A stretch of 64,000 nucleotides of DNA from Variovorax sp. Sphag1AA (lineage in GTDB: Bacteria; Pseudomonadota; Gammaproteobacteria; Burkholderiales; Burkholderiaceae_C). Positions 1 through 8,030 of the stretch are shown piece by piece (position 1 is the first letter of the stretch; each line of letters begins with the position of its first letter). The stretch covers positions 310,001 to 374,000 of the forward strand of contig NZ_JACHYC010000007.1 of the NCBI RefSeq assembly GCF_014192575.1, given 5' to 3'. A model generated the notes under the pieces. It did no database searches. It was not told the DNA's origin and saw only the letters and a program-made list of their open reading frames with translations. The translations under genes were made by a program, and so were the position numbers.

Positions 1-24
1 CCGTTTCGCGCTGCGAAGGCGACG

Positions 25-40
25 TGGCACACCGCTTGCA
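25..40 (+). promoter_or_regulatory. Putative sigma-54 (-24/-12) promoter
   Basis: The sequence reads TGGCAC, five bases, then TTGCA, with the GG and GC dinucleotides exactly ten bases apart, which is the spacing of RpoN promoters. It lies just upstream of the first gene of the long catabolic run. The predicted transcription start would fall around position 50, leaving almost no leader before the ATG at 53, so either the message is nearly leaderless, translation starts further in, or the match is fortuitous. No activator gene is visible next to it. Confidence 0.5.
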
Positions 41-52
41 CAAAGCAATGCA

Positions 53-1297
53 ATGTCCACGCCCGAATCCACACTTCCATTTACCGGCCTTCCGCTGCGG
101 TCCGCCCCGGCGCTCGACCTGCTCGCGGGCGTGAAGGTCCTCGATCTCACCTCATCAGTTGCAGGACCCTATGCCGGCCAACTCCTGGCCGACATGGGGG
201 CCACGGTGGTGAAGGTGGAAAAACCCAAGGGCGGCGATGACGCGCGCGCCTGGGGCCCTCCTTTTTTGCATGGGGAGTCGCTCTGGTTCATGAGCGTCAA
301 TCGCGGCAAGCAGAGTTTGACTCTCGACATCGCCGTACCTCAAGGCCAGGAAATCTTGAAGCAGCTGGTGGCGCAGTGCGACGTGGTCCTGCTGAACCTG
401 GTGGCGCGCGCGCAGCGCAAGCTGGGTCTGGATGCCGCGTCGCTTCGGCCCCTCAATCCACGGCTCATTCACGTCTCCGTGAGCGGCTTCGGTCTGCAAG
501 GCAGCCGTGCGGATCTGCCGTGCTATGACCTGATCGCAGAGGGCTACTCCAGCGTGATGGACCTCACCGGGGAGCCGGAAAACGGCCCTCAGAAAGTCGG
601 CACGCCGGCTGCTGATCTCCTGGCCGGAAGCGATGCGGCGATGGCCGTGCTGGCGGCGTTGCTCAGGCGCGAGCGCGAAGGAAAGGGCTGCGACATCGAC
701 ATTTCCATGGTCGAGAGCATGTCGCGCTTCATGACGCCCAAGCTCATGCCCTACCTGGGGTCCGGGGACCTGGCTCGCCGCGCCGGCGGTCGCGATAGCG
801 TGATCGCGATCTATCAAGTTTTCGAAACCGCCGATGGTCCGATGACATTGGGGTTGGGCAATGACGCGATCTGGAAGCGCTTCTGGGAGGCGGTAGGCCG
901 CCCGGAGGTAGCAGCTGAGCCGGAATTCGCGAGCAACGCGCAGCGCCGCGCCAAGCGCGACGACATCGTGAAGGTCATTGCCGAACTTCTGCAGACGCAG
1001 CCGCGCGCTCATTGGCTGGCGCTGCTCGCGAAGGCCCGCGTGCCGGCCGGCCCGATCCAGCGAGTCGACGAGGTCGCGCAAGACCCAGCGCTGCACGAGT
1101 CCGGATTCATCTACCGCGCCCAAGGCCCGCGCGGGGACATCCCGCAGGTTGGCCTGGGCATCCGCTTCGACGGCCGCACCGAAGGGACCAACGCTCCGCC
1201 GCCGAAGCTCGGCGCCCATACCGAACAGATTCTCAGCGCGTGGCTTCAGTGCGATGCCACGCGCATCGAGCAACTCCGAGCCCAACAGATCATTTGA
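53..1297 (+). CDS. CaiB/BaiF (class III) CoA-transferase
   Basis: A 414-residue family III CoA-transferase, expected to move CoA between carboxylic acids in the cytoplasm through an enzyme-bound aspartyl anhydride. The N-terminal motif GVKVLDL followed by SVAGPYAGQLLADMGA and the acidic segment after VGTPAA (AADLLAG, probable catalytic Asp) are typical. The start chosen is the first ATG; the conserved fold begins about 28 residues in, so a shorter protein is possible. The gene is followed after 12 bases by the BadI-like hydrolase and is probably the first gene of the ring-degradation operon. It offers a second, ATP-independent route for activating the acid besides the ligase at 2115-3794. The true acyl donor and acceptor cannot be read from sequence. 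Confidence 0.9.
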   Translation: MSTPESTLPFTGLPLRSAPALDLLAGVKVLDLTSSVAGPYAGQLLADMGATVVKVEKPKGGDDARAWGPPFLHGESLWFMSVNRGKQSLTLDIAVPQGQEILKQLVAQCDVVLLNLVARAQRKLGLDAASLRPLNPRLIHVSVSGFGLQGSRADLPCYDLIAEGYSSVMDLTGEPENGPQKVGTPAADLLAGSDAAMAVLAALLRREREGKGCDIDISMVESMSRFMTPKLMPYLGSGDLARRAGGRDSVIAIYQVFETADGPMTLGLGNDAIWKRFWEAVGRPEVAAEPEFASNAQRRAKRDDIVKVIAELLQTQPRAHWLALLAKARVPAGPIQRVDEVAQDPALHESGFIYRAQGPRGDIPQVGLGIRFDGRTEGTNAPPPKLGAHTEQILSAWLQCDATRIEQLRAQQII

Positions 1298-1309
1298 GAG
1301 GACGACGCC

Positions 1310-2089
1310 ATGCAGTTCGAAGAAATCACCTACCGTGAAGAAGGCCCCATCGGCATCCTCACGCTCAACCGTCCGCAGGACGGGAACATGTTTACCGAGC
1401 GGATGTGCCATGAGATCCGCGATTGCATCAATGAGATCCGACGCGAGACTCGCACGCGTGTGATCGTGCTGACCGGCGCTGGCGACAAGGTCTTCTGCAC
1501 CGGCGGCAAGAAGGATGGCATGGAGGCCACCACGCTGTACGCAGGCACGCTTCCGACATTGGAGATGTACGAATCGATCGACCGTCTGCAAAAGCCTGTC
1601 ATCGCGATGGTCAATGGATTCGCGGTGGGCGGCGGCAATGTGCTGCACGTCGTGTGCGACATCACCATCGCCAAGGAGAGCGCCATCTTCCGCCAAGTGG
1701 GCCCGATGGTCGGCAGCTTCGACGGTGGCTACGGCACCTGGTATCTGGAAGACCTCATCGGCAAGAAGCGGGCGAAGGAGATGTGGTATCGCAATCCCAA
1801 GCTCACCGCGCGCGAGGCGCTCGACTGGGGTCTGGTGAATCACGTCGTGCCGGACGAGCAACTCTGGGAGTTCACCAAGAAGATCGCCCTGGAGATCGCG
1901 GACCGCGGGGCCTTTGCCTTGGCCTCGATCAAGGCGTCCTTCAACGCCCGCCATGGCGGTGTATCCGGGCTTTCGCGCATGGCGCACGACCTGCTGCTGC
2001 GTGGCTACCTGGAAACCAAGGAGTCGAAGGAACTTGCCGCCTCGTTCGCTGAGCGCCGCAAGCCCGACGCGGACAAGTTCGGCCACTGA
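1310..2089 (+). CDS. badI: 2-ketocyclohexanecarboxyl-CoA hydrolase-like (BadI family)
   Basis: A 259-residue crotonase-fold protein of the BadI/MenB branch. It begins MQFEEITY and carries AVGGGNVLHVVCD, then FRQVGPMVGSFDGGYGT, the combination that separates BadI and naphthoate synthase from ordinary enoyl-CoA hydratases. BadI hydrolyses the ring of 2-ketocyclohexanecarboxyl-CoA to pimelyl-CoA in anaerobic benzoate and cyclohexanecarboxylate degradation. No menaquinone genes are nearby, whereas ligase, dehydrogenase, hydratase and SDR partners follow directly, so a ring-opening role is favoured over MenB. The C-terminal pattern of KxSFN then a charged RRKPDADKF tail also matches BadI. The actual ring substrate may be substituted (for example a naphthenic or terpene-derived acid). 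Confidence 0.8.
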   Translation: MQFEEITYREEGPIGILTLNRPQDGNMFTERMCHEIRDCINEIRRETRTRVIVLTGAGDKVFCTGGKKDGMEATTLYAGTLPTLEMYESIDRLQKPVIAMVNGFAVGGGNVLHVVCDITIAKESAIFRQVGPMVGSFDGGYGTWYLEDLIGKKRAKEMWYRNPKLTAREALDWGLVNHVVPDEQLWEFTKKIALEIADRGAFALASIKASFNARHGGVSGLSRMAHDLLLRGYLETKESKELAASFAERRKPDADKFGH

Positions 2090-2114
2090 AGCGATTGCGA
2101 AGGAGGGGACCGCC

Positions 2115-3794
2115 ATGTCACACCTGTTAACTTTGCATGATCCGGCCAGGGCGCGTGAGAACTACATTTCGGGCGTCTGGCAGACCGACACGCTTTACTC
2201 GCTCGCTCACCGTCATGCGACCGAGCGCGGCCATGCCTTTTCGGTGCGTGATGGCGCACGCCGGCTGACTTGGAGCGCCTTGGTCGCATGGGTGGACGCG
2301 GTGGCCGCGGACCTCCACAGCGCTGGGTTGCAGCGCGGGGATCGGGTGTCGATCTGGCTGCCCAACAGGATCGAGAACGTTGTCATCCTGCTTGCCTGCT
2401 CGCGCAACGGCTACGTCTGCAACCCATCCTTGCACCAGAACTACACGGTGGCAGAGGTTGTGACCCTGTTGCAGCGCATCGAATGCCGCGCACTATTCGC
2501 GCAGCCCGGCTACGGAGCAGACTCCGCGACCGCGGACATTTTTTCGAAGGCGCTGGAGCTGGGGCATGTGAAACGCGTCTACGCGCTTCCCGCATTGCGC
2601 ACGCCCGATGCGGAGATGCCCACGGCGGCGTATGCCATGCCGATGCCGGGGGCAATCCAGCATTCAGCCCACGGTCATAGCACCCATCCGGATCAGATCG
2701 TCTATCTCGCCTTCACGAGCGGCACGACCGGCGCCCCCAAGGGTGTGATGCACAGCGACAACACGCTACTCGCCAACGGGCGTGCAATGGTGGCGGATTG
2801 GGCGCTCAACGAGAAGACGGTCCTTCTCACCCTCAGTCCCATGAGCCACCACATCGGGACGGTGGCTCTGGAGCAGGCTCTCGTCGCGGGCTGCGAACTC
2901 GTCATGCACGATCCATCGGCTGGCGTGAAGCCTTACGACTGGATCGAGGAGACGGGTGCCTCCTATGTCATGGGCGTGCCCACCCATGCCATGGACGTGC
3001 TTGCCGAGGCGAAGAATCGGGGAGCGACCCGGCTGGGCGCGGTCAAGACCTTCTACATGGCCGGCGCCCCCATTCCCACGGAAACTGCTCGACAGCTATT
3101 GTCGCTGGGCGCCAAGCCGCAGAACGTCTACGGCATGACGGAATGTGGCTCGCATCAATATACGAAGCCCGCCGACCCGGTAGAGGTGATCACGGGCACC
3201 TGCGGAAAGTCCTGTGTCGGCTACGAAATCCGCCTCTGGAATCCAGAGAACCCGGATACCGAGGTGGCTGTCGGAGAGGTTGGCGAGATAGCGGGCCGCG
3301 GAGGCCTCCTGATGCTCGGCTACTTCAACAACCAGTCCGCGACGGAGGGGTCTTTCAATAGCAGTGGCTGGTTCCTCAGTGGCGACCTCGGCCGCCTGGA
3401 TGAGGCTGGGAATCTCGAGATCGTCGGTCGCAAGAAGGATCTCATCATTCGCGGTGGACACAACATCCATCCGGCGCATATCGAGGAATACGCCCACCGA
3501 CACCCCGGTGTGAAAAAGGCTGCGGCGTTCGGTGTCGAGGATGAGCGTCTCGGGGAGAAGGTGTGCCTGGCCGTCATCGCGCAAGACGCGGCACCCGGCG
3601 CCGACGAGATCCTCGAGCACTTGGCACGTGAAGGGCTCTCCAAGTTCGACATGCCCGAATACTTCGTCGTCGTGCGGGAGTTCCCCCTGACCGCCAGCGG
3701 CAAGATTCTCAAGCGGGAACTCATTCAATGGGTCTCCAGTGGACGCCTGCAACCTCAACCGGTGCGCTATCGAGCACCGGCCACAGCGAAATGA
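2115..3794 (+). CDS. aliA: Acyl-CoA synthetase, cyclohexanecarboxylate-CoA ligase (AliA)-like
   Basis: A 559-residue AMP-forming acyl-CoA ligase that would activate a carboxylic acid with ATP and CoA. The adenylation motif FTSGTTGAPKGVMHS, the YGMTECG motif, the hinge GDLGRLDEAGNLEIVGRKKD and the C-terminal catalytic lysine in LTASGKILKREL are all present. The open frame extends upstream to 1914, but that part overlaps the BadI-like gene; the ATG at 2115 is preceded by a strong AGGAGG-type ribosome site at 2101, so this start is chosen. Its stop overlaps the next start (ATGA). The assignment to AliA rests on the neighbouring BadI, BadK, BadH and AliB-like genes rather than on substrate-specific residues. 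Confidence 0.8.
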   Translation: MSHLLTLHDPARARENYISGVWQTDTLYSLAHRHATERGHAFSVRDGARRLTWSALVAWVDAVAADLHSAGLQRGDRVSIWLPNRIENVVILLACSRNGYVCNPSLHQNYTVAEVVTLLQRIECRALFAQPGYGADSATADIFSKALELGHVKRVYALPALRTPDAEMPTAAYAMPMPGAIQHSAHGHSTHPDQIVYLAFTSGTTGAPKGVMHSDNTLLANGRAMVADWALNEKTVLLTLSPMSHHIGTVALEQALVAGCELVMHDPSAGVKPYDWIEETGASYVMGVPTHAMDVLAEAKNRGATRLGAVKTFYMAGAPIPTETARQLLSLGAKPQNVYGMTECGSHQYTKPADPVEVITGTCGKSCVGYEIRLWNPENPDTEVAVGEVGEIAGRGGLLMLGYFNNQSATEGSFNSSGWFLSGDLGRLDEAGNLEIVGRKKDLIIRGGHNIHPAHIEEYAHRHPGVKKAAAFGVEDERLGEKVCLAVIAQDAAPGADEILEHLAREGLSKFDMPEYFVVVREFPLTASGKILKRELIQWVSSGRLQPQPVRYRAPATAK

Positions 3795-4555
3795 TCGATC
3801 TCTCATATGACGAGGAGTTCGCCGTCCTCACTATCCGGCGGCCACAGGCTCTCAACGCCCTGAGTTTCAATCTGATCGGCCAGATCGGGGATTGCGTCAA
3901 GCAGGCAGGCCGTTCCAAGGCGCGCGCCTTGATCATCACCGGCGAGGGCGAGAAAGCTTTCTGTGCGGGTGCTGATATCAGGGAACTGCAGCAGCGCGAC
4001 CTTGCTGCGCAGCGCGAGGGCGCCGAGCTCGGCCAAGCTGTGTTCGCGCTCCTCGATCGATTGTCGATACCTTCAATCGCCTTGGTGAACGGCTTCGCGT
4101 TTGGTGGTGGTTGCGAATTGGCCTTGGCGTGCACTCTGCGCATCGCACTGCCCAATGCGAAATTCGGCCTTCCGGAAGTCAAGCTTGGACTGATTCCCGG
4201 CTATGGAGGAACCCAGCGTCTGCCACGACTGGTCGGCCAGGGCCGCGCGCTCGAGATGGTGATGACAGGCCGCATCGTCAATGCCGAAGAGGCCTTCGCC
4301 ATCGGACTTGTGAATCGCATCGTCCAACCACCCGGCTTGGCGGCGGCCAAGGCATATGCGCGCGAGTTCAGCGGCCACGGCTTGCGTGCGCTGCAGTTCG
4401 CCCGTGAGGCTGTGCTGCGTGCGGTGGATCTTCCGCTGCACGAAGGATTGCGGGTCGAAGCCGATCTCTCGACCCTGGCCTATCGCACGCGCGACGCGGA
4501 GGAAGGCATGCAGGCCTTCGTTGAAAAACGCAAAGCGGAGTTCCGAGATGAGTAA
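3791..4555 (+). CDS. badK: Enoyl-CoA hydratase, cyclohex-1-ene-1-carboxyl-CoA hydratase (BadK)-like
   Basis: A 254-residue crotonase. Both hydratase glutamates are visible, in FGGGCELALAC and in LPEVKLGLIPGYGGTQRL, so real hydratase activity is expected. The frame extends upstream to 3728, but the ATG at 3791 overlaps the stop of the ligase gene as ATGA, giving translational coupling. In the inferred pathway it adds water to the ring double bond made by the acyl-CoA dehydrogenase at 5302-6468, giving a 2-hydroxycyclohexanecarboxyl-CoA for the SDR that follows. A general fatty-acid hydratase could look the same; the context favours the BadK role. Confidence 0.8.
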   Translation: MIDLSYDEEFAVLTIRRPQALNALSFNLIGQIGDCVKQAGRSKARALIITGEGEKAFCAGADIRELQQRDLAAQREGAELGQAVFALLDRLSIPSIALVNGFAFGGGCELALACTLRIALPNAKFGLPEVKLGLIPGYGGTQRLPRLVGQGRALEMVMTGRIVNAEEAFAIGLVNRIVQPPGLAAAKAYAREFSGHGLRALQFAREAVLRAVDLPLHEGLRVEADLSTLAYRTRDAEEGMQAFVEKRKAEFRDE

Positions 4556-5297
4556 ACGTGAATGCATCGTGGTCACGGGCGCAAGCCGTGGCATTGGCGC
4601 CGCGATCGCCGCGGCACTTGCGCAGCAAGGCCGGTATGTGGCTTGTCTTTCGCGCTCCGGGGCGCTTCCCTCGGCGGCGGGCATGTCGGCCAATGTGATC
4701 GAACACTGGATTCCAGTGCGCGCTGATGTAACCAACCCTGCGGCACTGGCCTCTGCGTTTCACAAGCTCGGGGACGAAGGATGGAGCATCAAGGGGCTGG
4801 TCAATAACGCGGGTGTGCACATCGACGCCGCCTCCGCCGATATGACGCTTCCTCAGTGGCAGCAAGTCATGGATACGAACGCGACTTCAGTGGTCACGGC
4901 CTGTCAAGCCGCCTATCCGCATCTGGTCGCAGCTGGGGGAGGAATGATCGTCAACATCGGCTCCTTCTTCGACAAGCTCGGGGTCAAGCGCAATCTTGCC
5001 TACTGCGCAAGCAAGGCTGCGGTCGGTGCGATCACGCGCGTGCTCGCCGTTGAGTGGGCAACGAAGGGAATCCGGGTGATGGATGTGGCCCCAGGTTACA
5101 TCGTGACTGACCTCAATGCCGATGCAATGGCGGCTGGCGGACCGCTTCGCGCCTACCTGGACAAACGCATCCCCGGCCGTGAACCGGGCACGGCCGCCGA
5201 TGTCGGCGCGCTGGTTGCCTCTCTCTTTACTCCCGCAGGTGGCTTCCTCACCGGCGAGACCATCTACATCGACGGCGGCCAAGGCATCGCCCATTGA
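4548..5297 (+). CDS. badH: SDR oxidoreductase, 2-hydroxycyclohexanecarboxyl-CoA dehydrogenase (BadH)-like
   Basis: A 249-residue short-chain dehydrogenase/reductase. The cofactor motif TGASRGIG near residue 10, NNAG near residue 85, and the catalytic Ser with YCASK (Tyr and Lys) are all present, and it ends with the usual TGETIYIDGGQ segment. The ATG at 4548 lies inside the end of the hydratase gene (8-base overlap), so this start is preferred to the longer frame beginning at 4356. Its likely job is NAD-dependent oxidation of the ring hydroxyl to the 2-keto ester that BadI opens. SDR specificity cannot be read from motifs alone. Confidence 0.75.
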   Translation: MSKRECIVVTGASRGIGAAIAAALAQQGRYVACLSRSGALPSAAGMSANVIEHWIPVRADVTNPAALASAFHKLGDEGWSIKGLVNNAGVHIDAASADMTLPQWQQVMDTNATSVVTACQAAYPHLVAAGGGMIVNIGSFFDKLGVKRNLAYCASKAAVGAITRVLAVEWATKGIRVMDVAPGYIVTDLNADAMAAGGPLRAYLDKRIPGREPGTAADVGALVASLFTPAGGFLTGETIYIDGGQGIAH

Positions 5298-5301
5298 AGC
5301 C

Positions 5302-6468
5302 ATGAACATTCTTGAAAAGCTGGACTTTCGCCTCGCGCTCTCAGACGAGGAAGCGATGCTGTTGGAGAGCGTGCAATCGCTCTGCCGAGAGCAGATCGCA
5401 CCCCGCGCCGAGCACTACGATCGCAGTGCGGAATTCCCATGGGAGCACGTCAGAGCCATCAACGAACTGGGGCTCAACGCGATGTTCATCCCCGAGGCCT
5501 ACGGTGGCGCGCAACTTTCGTACACCGCGTATCTCGCATGCGTGCGCGAGATCAGCAAGGCTTGCGCGGCCACCGGGATCATATGGGCGACCAACTACCA
5601 CGGGATGAAGCCTCTGATCGATTGGGGCACCGAGGAGCAGAAGCAACGACTGCTGCCCCGGATTGCTCAGGGTGGGTTGGGGGCACTGGCTATCACCGAG
5701 CCCGGCGCGGGATCGGACGCCACAGGGATGCGAACGACTTTCCGCGAGGAGGGCAACGAGATCGTCATCAATGGAGGGAAGACCTTCATCACCAATGGCG
5801 ACGTTGCCGACCTGTATCTGCTGTTCGGCAAGTGGGAAGGCATCCCCGGCGCCAAGGAGAGCATCTCGGTGCTGATCCTGGAGAAGGGCACGCCGGGGCT
5901 TTCGGTGGTCCGCCTCGAGGACAAGATGGGAACGCGCGCTTCTAGCACCGCGACTCTCGCCTTTGACAACTGTCGCGTGCCGCGGGCGAACCTGATCGGC
6001 AATCCCGGCGACGGTCTCAAGATCCTCTTCGCGTCGCTCAACAAATCGCGTCCGAGCGTCGCAGCGCACGCTCTCGGTATCGCCCGCGGAGCCTTCGAAG
6101 ACTCCCTTTCGTACATCAATGAGCGCAAGCAGTCCGGCAAGAAGATCATCGAGTTCCAGGGCATCCAGTTCATGTTGGCCGATCTGGCGTCTGAGTTGGT
6201 CCTTGTTGAGAACTGGTTGTGGCAGGTCGGCGGTTGGGTCGACGCAGGCGCCAAGGACTTTGGCATCGAGGCGTCGGTCCTGAAGATGAGGGCGACCGAC
6301 CTCGCAATGCGCATAACCACAGACGCGGTGCAGTTTCACGGGGGATACGGCTACTGCAAGGACTTCCGGGTGGAGCGTCTGATGCGTGACGCCAAGATCA
6401 CCCAGATCTGGGAGGGGACCAATCAGGTCCACCGCCAGTTGATCGGCCGCAGCTTCCTGCAACGCTGA
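5302..6468 (+). CDS. aliB: Acyl-CoA dehydrogenase, cyclohexanecarboxyl-CoA dehydrogenase (AliB)-like
   Basis: A 388-residue FAD-dependent acyl-CoA dehydrogenase. The flavin/substrate motif ITEPGAGSDA is near residue 130, and the C-terminal IWEGTNQVHRQLIGR carries the expected catalytic glutamate. It starts 4 bases after the SDR stop. In the inferred pathway it would introduce the double bond into the cyclohexane ring and pass electrons to the ETF encoded at 8031-9733. The frame extends upstream to 5116 within the SDR gene, but family length and the tight spacing support the ATG at 5302. Branched-chain or glutaryl-type substrates are alternatives. Confidence 0.82.
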   Translation: MNILEKLDFRLALSDEEAMLLESVQSLCREQIAPRAEHYDRSAEFPWEHVRAINELGLNAMFIPEAYGGAQLSYTAYLACVREISKACAATGIIWATNYHGMKPLIDWGTEEQKQRLLPRIAQGGLGALAITEPGAGSDATGMRTTFREEGNEIVINGGKTFITNGDVADLYLLFGKWEGIPGAKESISVLILEKGTPGLSVVRLEDKMGTRASSTATLAFDNCRVPRANLIGNPGDGLKILFASLNKSRPSVAAHALGIARGAFEDSLSYINERKQSGKKIIEFQGIQFMLADLASELVLVENWLWQVGGWVDAGAKDFGIEASVLKMRATDLAMRITTDAVQFHGGYGYCKDFRVERLMRDAKITQIWEGTNQVHRQLIGRSFLQR

Positions 6469-6484
6469 AGGCATTCAAGGAGAA

Positions 6485-7363
6485 ATGATGAGTGAAATCA
6501 AGACCATCGGCATCGCCGGCGCGGGCACCATGGGTGCCGGCATCGCGATCGTCTGTGCACGCGCGGGATTTCGCACCCGCGTATTCGATCTGAGGCAGGA
6601 TGCGCTGGACCGCGCACGCAACCAGACGGAAGGGTTCCTTCGCAAGAGCGTGGAACGCGGCAAGCTCGCTGCGGAGAAGCTGCCCGAGATCATGGCCCAG
6701 TGGAGTGGCACGACCAGGCTGGAAGACTTCGCCGACTGTGATCTGGTCATCGAGGCGGTGTTCGAAAGCCTGCCGGTCAAGCACGACCTGTTCGGCAAGC
6801 TGAACACGATCTGCAAGCCGGAAGCCATCTTCGCAAGCAACACGTCCACGATCAGCATCACGGAAATCGCCGGCGGTTGTGGGCGGCCAGATCGCTTCGT
6901 TGGTATGCATTTCTGTCTGCCGGCGCAACTAATGAAGCTGGTAGAGATGTCTCCGGGCCTTTCGACGAGTGAGGAGACCTTTGCCCGCGCGTGGGCTGCG
7001 TGCGAGGCGATGGGTCAGAAGCCCGTGAAGACGCAGGACACGCCGGGCTTCGTGCTGAACTACTTCCTCATCCCGTTCAACAACGACGCCATCCGGCTCG
7101 TGGAGCAAGGCGTTGCCGAGGCTGCGGATATTGATCTCGCGATCAAAACCGGCATGGGATACGCGATGGGTCCCATGGAATTGCTCGACCTCATCGGGAT
7201 GGATACCCAGAAGCTGCTCTGTGAAGCGATGCACGGCATCACCAACGAGCCACGCGCCGCGTGCCCGCCTCTGGTGAAACGCATGATCGCTGCAGGCTGG
7301 CTCGGAAAGAAGAGCGGCCGCGGCTTTCACAAGTATGCAGACAGCAAGATGTACGGAGCTTGA
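6485..7363 (+). CDS. 3-hydroxyacyl-CoA dehydrogenase (NAD-binding + C-terminal domain)
   Basis: A 292-residue 3-hydroxyacyl-CoA dehydrogenase with the Rossmann motif GIAGAGTMGAGIA at the N-terminus, SNTSTISIT and the histidine-containing GMHFCLPAQLMKLVE, then the helical C-terminal domain (TPGFVLNYFLIPFNNDA, GMGYAMGPMELLDLIG). It oxidises a 3-hydroxyacyl-CoA with NAD. Two adjacent ATGs (6485 and 6488) are possible starts behind an AAGGAG site. In the usual GMHFFNPxxxMKLVE motif the NP is replaced by LP, which may affect substrate choice. The next gene, four bases downstream, looks like the remaining half of a PaaH-type two-lobed enzyme. Confidence 0.88.
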   Translation: MMSEIKTIGIAGAGTMGAGIAIVCARAGFRTRVFDLRQDALDRARNQTEGFLRKSVERGKLAAEKLPEIMAQWSGTTRLEDFADCDLVIEAVFESLPVKHDLFGKLNTICKPEAIFASNTSTISITEIAGGCGRPDRFVGMHFCLPAQLMKLVEMSPGLSTSEETFARAWAACEAMGQKPVKTQDTPGFVLNYFLIPFNNDAIRLVEQGVAEAADIDLAIKTGMGYAMGPMELLDLIGMDTQKLLCEAMHGITNEPRAACPPLVKRMIAAGWLGKKSGRGFHKYADSKMYGA

Positions 7364-7367
7364 GGCG

Positions 7368-8015
7368 ATGACCACTTACCGAATCATTCAAGCGGGCGAG
7401 AGCCGCTCCTTCCCCGCAGCGCACGCATTCGTCGAGCGCGCCGACGCACAAGGTGCCGCTCGCGTCTTCGTCGGGCAGGGCGCGGGGGCTGCCTTTTCGT
7501 CCGCGGGCGAGCTCGGCGCATGCCCGTTCGTGGCCATCGAACTGGGCACGGAGTGCTTGGGGGTACACACTGGCGAAAGCGGTGGGCAGGAAGGGTCCAA
7601 TGTCGTCGGCTTCGCACGTTTTCGGCTCGGCCATGCGGATCCTTCTTCGCTGGTGGAACTCGTTCGTCAACCGCAGACACGCGATACAGCGATCGCTGCA
7701 GCCAAGGCTGCCTTCGAAGCCGCTGGCCTCAAGGTCGCCGTTTGTGGCGACTTTCCCGGGCGCATCGTGGATCGCCTGATTCGTCCCTACCTCAATGCGG
7801 CTCTGCGTCGCCTCGACGAGAAGCTCGCGAGCGCCGAGGACATGGACAAAACGTTGTGCCTTGGTCTGGGCTATCCGGAGGGTCCCATTTCGCTGCTTGA
7901 GCGCACAGGCTTGTCTGAACACCATGACGTGACACAGGCGCTGTACCAAGCCCTAGGACAGGAACCCTATGCGCCGGCCCGCCGTGCACAGGTCGCCAGA
8001 GCGCGCGACCGATAG
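7368..8015 (+). CDS. Separate 3-hydroxyacyl-CoA dehydrogenase C-terminal-domain protein
   Basis: A 215-residue protein without a Rossmann motif. Its second half (FPGRIVDRLIRPYLNAALRRLDE and then LGLGYPEGPISLLERTGL) matches the helical 3HCDH C-terminal domain, and its first half resembles the linker domain found between the two C-terminal domains of PaaH-type enzymes (VVGFARFRL, then TRDTAIAAAKAAFEAAG). With the upstream 292-residue partner it adds up to the roughly 500 residues of a fused PaaH, so the two are probably subunits of one enzyme. The ATG at 7368 is four bases after the partner's stop; the longer frame from 7335 overlaps it. No catalytic histidine set is visible, so activity alone is unlikely. 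Confidence 0.7.
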   Translation: MTTYRIIQAGESRSFPAAHAFVERADAQGAARVFVGQGAGAAFSSAGELGACPFVAIELGTECLGVHTGESGGQEGSNVVGFARFRLGHADPSSLVELVRQPQTRDTAIAAAKAAFEAAGLKVAVCGDFPGRIVDRLIRPYLNAALRRLDEKLASAEDMDKTLCLGLGYPEGPISLLERTGLSEHHDVTQALYQALGQEPYAPARRAQVARARDR

Positions 8016-8030
8016 GCCTGGACGAGCTGA

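Noticed and set aside
155..2116. Minus-strand frame of 653 codons opposite the CoA-transferase and BadI-like genes
   Set aside because: It has no domain and is antisense to two clear genes; long antisense frames are common in GC-rich DNA.
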